Source: an uncultured Polyangiaceae bacterium (lineage in GTDB: Bacteria; Myxococcota_A; Polyangia; Polyangiales; Houyiibacteriaceae). Taken from it: a stretch of DNA of 8,080 nt. How positions within the stretch are numbered: the first letter of the stretch is position 1; each line of letters begins with the position of its first letter. Position numbers and translations under genes: made by a program. The notes under the pieces are model-generated. The model saw only the letters and a list, made by a program, of their open reading frames with translations. It was not told the origin of the DNA and made no database searches. The stretch covers positions 1 to 8,080 of the forward strand of contig CAMYJN010000079.1 of assembly GCA_947258625.1 (NCBI GenBank), in the 5' to 3' direction. This document shows, in pieces, positions 5,813-8,080 of this stretch.

Positions 5813-6199
5813 ATGCGATATTCGAGGTACCTTCTTTGGCTCGCTATTGCCGCCTCCCTCGGAATTCTGGCTCCGAAGGTGGCGGCGATGTACACGAAAG
5901 GTGCGCTGGTCAACGAGTGGCCCTTCGTCATCCTATCGACAGCCATCCTATGTAGCCCGTATCTGTTCATGCTTCGACGAGCGCGAAAGATTACTCCCCG
6001 CAGGGCATCTCGGATTTACTACGCGACTTGCTCCCTCGTGATATCGGTGGGGGGCACCGGTATTCTTTACTGGCTCATCTACGTCGCTGGCGACGGGCAG
6101 GGTGCCATCGCGCTCATGGCGCTCGTGCTCTTGCAGTGGCTGTTCGTCGGCTCGTTCTTGGTAGTCGATTCGCTTCTGCGGAGCCGCGATGTCGACTAG
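5813..6199 (+). CDS. Small integral membrane protein with four predicted helices
   Basis: 128 residues from ATG 5813. This start has AAGGGA (5801-5806) at good spacing and gives an MRY start like the rest of the array. ATG 5807 and GTG 5792 are in-frame alternatives. The leader MRYSRYLLWLAIAASLGILA is only loosely similar to MRYLFGF. Four hydrophobic segments lie at about residues 6-28, 34-53, 66-90 and 97-122, separated by the basic loop RRARKITPRRASR, which should face the cytoplasm. I do not recognise the family and see no catalytic or transport signature. The stop at 6197-6199 overlaps the next start by 11 nt, implying translational coupling. The sequence is not related to the lipoproteins around it. 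Confidence 0.8.
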   Translation: MRYSRYLLWLAIAASLGILAPKVAAMYTKGALVNEWPFVILSTAILCSPYLFMLRRARKITPRRASRIYYATCSLVISVGGTGILYWLIYVAGDGQGAIALMALVLLQWLFVGSFLVVDSLLRSRDVD

Positions 6200-6612
6200 C
6201 AGCAGGGTAACCCTGGAGTTCACCCGCTTCGGTGGACGCTTAAGCGCTTGCGCGCATTGGGGTTCGGTCGATTGCACGTGTCTGGGGAACGCTGATACTC
6301 GCTTTTGTCTTGGTCATGGGCATAGGGAGTCTTGCCCCTCCTTGGGATTTGGGGCTCGAAGGTTGGCGTGACATTGCAGGCTTCTTGGCCTTTCCTGTGA
6401 GCGCAGTCGTAGGGCTTGGGCTTGCTCTTCGGTGGGAGGGTCTGGGCGGAGCAATAGTCGTTGGCGGCGTCCTAGCTCAGTTTGTCTTGCGCCCGGAGCT
6501 GGTGACTGAACTTTGGTTTTGGCTCGGAGTTGCAGCGCCGGGAGTGCTGTACTTGGCCTCTTGGTTCCTATCTAGGCGCGAATCGGAATCACAAAAGTCC
6601 CAAACATCTTGA
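6189..6612 (+). pseudogene. Second small membrane protein, apparently frameshifted
   Basis: ATG 6189 overlaps the end of the preceding gene and has GGAG (6180-6183) at 5-nt spacing. Its frame, MSTSSRVTLEFTRFGGRLS, then degrades into Cys/His-rich sequence ending at 6371. A second frame, +1 relative to the first and open from 6244 to TGA 6610-6612, reads ALARIGVRSIARVWGTLILA and continues with a membrane protein of about four hydrophobic segments, ending LASWFLSRRE and a polar tail. The two join naturally if one base is surplus near 6241-6260. Either the gene carries a frameshift or the sequence has an error. Alternatively, translation starts inside at TTG 6310, giving 100 residues, but this would cut into the first hydrophobic segment. 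The LALRWEGLGGAIVV stretch recalls small uncharacterised four-helix membrane proteins. Confidence 0.6.
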
Positions 6613-6613
6613 G

Positions 6614-6627
6614 GCGCAGGCATGCGC
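6614..6627. repeat. GCGCA-N4-TGCGC dyad at the end of the membrane-gene pair
   Basis: A perfect 5-bp inverted repeat with a 4-nt centre (GGCA) lies 1 nt after the TGA at 6610-6612 and 2 nt before the orphan choice-of-anchor-Q tail. Its position at a junction between unrelated modules is notable. Confidence 0.65.
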
Positions 6628-6629
6628 TC

Positions 6630-6728
6630 ACGACCGACCGACGTGGCGAGCCGCGTCCTGTGGCGATTGTGGGAGCCGAGTCCAAGTGCGACGTTGGTGC
6701 GTTTGAGGTGCAGCCAGAGGACCCGTAG
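6630..6728 (+). pseudogene. Orphan 3' tail of a choice-of-anchor-Q gene
   Basis: 33 in-frame codons read TTDRRGEPRPVAIVGAESK, then CDVGAFEVQPEDP and TAG. They align with the end of the intact gene (5691-5780) with about 15 mismatches in 87 bases counted by eye. There is no start codon, signal peptide or beta-helix in front, since the homology begins right after the dyad at 6614-6627. The frame is undamaged and many differences are silent or conservative, so the separation from its body may be recent. Confidence 0.8.
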
Positions 6729-6849
6729 CGCAGCATTGTGCACCACACACGAACGGCGGCCTTCAGATCAGCACCCGATTCGCTTCACGTCAGCAAGCGC
6801 TACCCCCGGGTGCGGGGGCGGGTCGCAGGTACCCAAGGCCGTCTTCGAG
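6729..6849. other. Intergenic stretch without a recognisable gene
   Basis: I see no supported gene between the orphan tail and the terminator-like sequence. A + frame crosses it from 6622 to 6864 but is out of phase with the orphan tail and has no ribosome-binding site. Confidence 0.4.
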
Positions 6850-6888
6850 CAGCGAGCCGAATAATCGCTAGCTAGCTGCGGGTTTTTT
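6850..6888 (+). terminator. Possible factor-independent terminator
   Basis: AGCGA (6851-6855) pairs with TCGCT (6865-6869), followed by the palindromic GCTAGCTAGC, then GCGGG and six T (6883-6888). It is the only T-run after a stem in the window. The stem is modest and 13 nt separate it from the T-run. It would end transcription coming from the membrane-gene pair. Confidence 0.4.
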
Positions 6889-6898
6889 GGCATAGCGG

Positions 6899-6960
6899 GC
6901 AAACTGACGGCGTTATCAAACTTGTGGGACGGTGCGTGCTTCAGCTTCCCGTCAGTCTGC
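6899..6960. repeat. Long inverted repeat, 12 bp with one mismatch
   Basis: GCAAACTGACGG (6899-6910) and CCGTCAGTCTGC (6949-6960) are reverse complements with one mismatch, separated by 38 nt. An internal GACGG/CCGTC alternative exists. It lies in a gene-free stretch between the terminator and the next upstream block. Its role is unknown. Confidence 0.45.
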
Positions 6961-7006
6961 CTCCCGTCGCTCGCTCAAAAGCCCATATCGAAGACTAGAA
7001 AACGAA

Positions 7007-7021
7007 GCGCAAACCTTGCGC
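7007..7021. repeat. GCGCA-N5-TGCGC dyad, copy 6a
   Basis: GCGCA-AACCT-TGCGC, which can extend inward to a 6-bp stem GCGCAA/TTGCGC. It opens the third copy of the roughly 190-bp upstream block and is followed, as in block 3, by TCGTCGAT and TGAAAA. Here there is no small gene or CAACCAGGG hairpin in front. Confidence 0.7.
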
Positions 7022-7051
7022 GCTTCCTCGTCGATCCGTGAAAAGCGCAGT

Positions 7052-7063
7052 CCTTTCCAAAGG
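7052..7063 (+). other. Middle hairpin of upstream block 6
   Basis: CCTTT-CC-AAAGG sits between the two dyads of the block, in the position of the GGACGC/GCGTCC stem of block 3. The 2-nt loop means the terminal pairs would open. It is weak on its own and is listed because of the parallel. Confidence 0.3.
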
Positions 7064-7080
7064 CCTTTCGGGTAACCGTC

Positions 7081-7122
7081 GCGCAACGTCTGCGCGTGCG
7101 AAAGGAGCAAAGAATTACGTAT
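7081..7122 (+). promoter_or_regulatory. Dyad plus AATTACGTAT element upstream of the 7200 gene
   Basis: GCGCA-ACGTC-TGCGC (7081-7095), then AAAGAATTACGTATAGC with TACGTA at 7116-7121, again 21 bp after the dyad. The ATG is 78 nt downstream of the last base of TACGTA. The following transcribed region matches that of the 3884 gene, including a 21-nt identity (7156-7176 with 3841-3861). Confidence 0.6.
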
Positions 7123-7199
7123 AGCGACGGGCTTGGTGGCGACCCAGGTTGCCCTGTGTGACCTGCCCGAATCGGGCCGGTGCGACCGGGGAGGTTGTC

Positions 7200-7580
7200 A
7201 TGCGTTACTTATTCGGGTTTCTGTGTGTCTGCGTGTTGGCGGCGTTGCCTTCGGGGGCGAGCGCGCAAGCCGATGAGGAACACAGTCTGAGTTTCTGGCA
7301 AGATGAAGCATTGAAAATAGCGCTCTCTTCCATCTCTCCCGCGCCCTCACCTGAAACAGCACCTGAAGAGCCCGCGTTGCAGCTCAAGCTGGACGCTGCG
7401 GGTGTGGAGGTTACGCCAACACCCGAGGGATTTTACATTGTCGAACCGACGGAGGGGGAAGAGAGGCTGCGTAGGAGGCGAAGACGAGCGATTGGTCTCG
7501 GGGTTGGCCTAACCGTTGTAGTTGTTCTTGTGGGTTTTTCGATCGGCGCTGCTGTCGCCGTGTCCAACAGCTTCGACTAG
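7200..7580 (+). CDS. Secreted protein with Arg-rich patch and C-terminal hydrophobic helix
   Basis: 126 residues from ATG 7200, with GGGGAGG (7188-7194) at 5-nt spacing. The leader is MRYLFGFLCVCVLAALPSGA, nearly identical at DNA level to the lipoprotein leaders for its first 39 bases. It then diverges into a cleavable Sec signal peptide (probable cut after ASA) instead of a lipobox. The mature part is acidic and Pro/Glu-rich, with QLKLDAAGVEVTPTPEGFYI possibly structured. Then come ERLRRRRRRAIG, a hydrophobic helix of about 22 residues, and IGAAVAVSNSFD at the end. The protein shares its layout and its IGAAV-x-x-SN end with the 3884 gene product. The function is unknown. Basic residues before the C-terminal helix conflict with a simple signal-peptide topology. 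It appears monocistronic: 7581 onward holds an orphan tail and a new promoter block. Confidence 0.85.
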   Translation: MRYLFGFLCVCVLAALPSGASAQADEEHSLSFWQDEALKIALSSISPAPSPETAPEEPALQLKLDAAGVEVTPTPEGFYIVEPTEGEERLRRRRRRAIGLGVGLTVVVVLVGFSIGAAVAVSNSFD

Positions 7581-7618
7581 CCCGGCAGGGGCGCTGCAGG
7601 AGTGGTGTTCTTTACCTG

Positions 7619-7651
7619 TGCGACGTCGGGGCGTTTGAGGTGCAGTCGTAG
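7619..7651 (+). pseudogene. Short orphan choice-of-anchor-Q tail
   Basis: Ten codons, CDVGAFEVQS, plus TAG. They match the end of the intact gene (5748-5780) and the longer orphan at 6630-6728. The upstream bases (7581-7618) do not resemble the rest of the family, so recombination left only the last 30 bases. A GCGCA dyad follows 2 nt after the stop. Confidence 0.75.
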
Positions 7652-7653
7652 GC

Positions 7654-7668
7654 GCGCACTCCCTGCGC
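7654..7668. repeat. GCGCA-N5-TGCGC dyad, copy 7a
   Basis: GCGCA-CTCCC-TGCGC directly after the TAG of the orphan tail. It occupies the place where the intact choice-of-anchor-Q gene has the decayed dyad at 5781-5795. Confidence 0.7.
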
Positions 7669-7675
7669 CCCCCAA

Positions 7676-7723
7676 CGCACGACATGCGCGCAGAATCGGC
7701 TGACGAGTGAAGAAACACGTATA
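7676..7723 (+). promoter_or_regulatory. Diverged upstream element of the 7769 lipoprotein gene
   Basis: A weaker dyad CGCA-CGACA-TGCG (7676-7688) is followed by GTGAAGAAACACGTATAGCC, where CACGTA (7716-7721) replaces TACGTA. The spacing is 27 rather than 21 bp, and the ATG is 47 nt downstream of the element. The block is shorter and more diverged than those at 829, 3766 and 7081, so its regulation may differ. Confidence 0.45.
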
Positions 7724-7768
7724 GCCAAGCGCTGCTCGGAGACACACGTTGCGCGTGAAGGGTAGCTT

Positions 7769-8080
7769 ATGCGTTACTTATTCGGATTTCTATGTGTCTG
7801 CGCGCTGGGCGTGGTTCCGCTCGTTGGGTGTAGTGAGACTACGGGCGATGGCGGAAATGGTGGTTCTGCTGGAAGTGGCGGCACCGTGGGAAGCGGCGGG
7901 ACCGCGGGCTCAGGCGGCACGGCGGGCACCGGTGGCACGGGTGGCACGGGTGGCACGGACCTATGTGAAGGGGTCGAGTGCCAGGACGACGGTAACGAAT
8001 GCACCGACGATGTTTGCAATCCTGCGACCGGTACGTGTGACTACCCGGCGGTCGGGGATGGCACCACATGCAGCAGCGGA
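7769..8080 (+). CDS. Cys-rich lipoprotein, 5' part only (runs off the window)
   Basis: 104 codons from ATG 7769 with no stop before the window ends. GAAGGG (7757-7762) is the ribosome-binding site. The leader MRYLFGFLCVCALGVV ends in lipobox LVGC with Cys21 and Ser at +2. A Gly/Ser/Thr tether spans about residues 22-66 and includes three perfect 9-bp repeats. A Cys-rich segment follows, CEGVECQDDGNECTDDVCN, then ATGTCDYPAVGDGTTCSSG. It aligns with the Cys-rich part of the 4419 gene product (CTANMCNPANGECTTTPVAD, GTLCAGG). The missing remainder may therefore be another beta-helix with a choice-of-anchor-Q end, though the array shows that bodies can differ after a shared start. Confidence 0.9.
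   Translation, partial: MRYLFGFLCVCALGVVPLVGCSETTGDGGNGGSAGSGGTVGSGGTAGSGGTAGTGGTGGTGGTDLCEGVECQDDGNECTDDVCNPATGTCDYPAVGDGTTCSSG
7931..7957 (+). repeat. Three perfect 9-bp tandem repeats in the Gly-rich tether
   Basis: GGTGGCACG occurs three times in a row, encoding GGT units. The repeats are in frame, so slippage would lengthen or shorten the tether of the 7769 lipoprotein in three-residue steps. Confidence 0.85.

Noticed and set aside
6622..6864. An 80-residue open frame from ATG 6622
   Set aside because: It is out of phase with the recognisable choice-of-anchor-Q tail it overlaps, starts inside the dyad and has no ribosome-binding site.
3692..7095. CRISPR array
   Set aside because: The repeats are short inverted dyads at irregular distances with genes between them, not regularly spaced direct repeats with unique spacers.
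7149..7199. Upstream start for the 7200 gene
   Set aside because: This stretch is the conserved 5' untranslated block shared with the 3884 gene. GGGGAGG sits correctly for ATG 7200.
7521..7580. MYXO-CTERM or LPXTG-type sorting tail
   Set aside because: The C-termini of the 3884 and 7200 products lack the conserved Cys of MYXO-CTERM and any LPXTG-like motif, and the basic cluster is before rather than after the helix.
755..7668. Integron cassette array with attC sites at the dyads
   Set aside because: The dyads are 15 bp, lack the paired RYYYAAC / GTTRRRY core sites and the long bulged stem of attC, and several genes carry their own promoters. No integrase is in the window.
7774..8069. Pro-rich minus-strand open frames
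   Set aside because: Their PPVPPVP and HPCHPC runs are simply the antisense of the Gly-rich tether of the 7769 lipoprotein.

Overview
The window is GC-rich DNA from what looks like a Myxococcota or related 'deltaproteobacterial' genome. This is inferred from lipoproteins with Gly/Ser-rich linkers, CDDGD/CTxxxC Cys-rich segments, a choice-of-anchor-Q C-terminus and a DAGT repeat tail. Nothing here fixes the species. No rRNA, tRNA, CRISPR array or transposase is visible. All intact genes lie on the + strand. Most encode secreted or membrane proteins, and none has a recognisable enzymatic or housekeeping role.

Layout. 1-215: no gene. 216-518: on the minus strand, the 3' end of a helix-turn-helix (sigma-region-4-like) gene, cut off by fusion to a 5'-truncated copy (519-692) of a small-protein gene. 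926-2398: lipoprotein with eight propeller-like repeats. 2453-3124: second lipoprotein, with a DAGT tail. 3427-3618: intact 63-residue small protein followed by a strong hairpin. 3884-4396: secreted protein with a C-terminal hydrophobic helix. 4419-5780: Cys-rich, beta-helix, choice-of-anchor-Q lipoprotein. 5813-6199 and 6189-6612: two overlapping membrane-protein genes, the second apparently frameshifted. 6630-6728: orphan 3' tail of a choice-of-anchor-Q gene. 7200-7580: second secreted protein with a C-terminal hydrophobic helix. 7619-7651: another orphan tail. 7769-8080: start of another Cys-rich lipoprotein, cut by the window end.

The notable feature is a modular paralogue array. Unrelated protein bodies share (i) a nearly identical start, MRYLFGFLC..., conserved even in its rare TTA/CTA codons; (ii) an upstream block with a GCGCA-N5-TGCGC dyad exactly 21 bp before an AATTACGTAT element in three of four cases; and (iii) a 3' tail (CDVGAFEVQ), found once on a real gene and repeatedly as stranded fragments between genes. 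The dyad also recurs singly at gene ends. The simplest reading is a co-regulated family of surface proteins whose interiors have been exchanged by recombination between constant flanks. That it is an active system is inference; the repeats themselves are seen directly.
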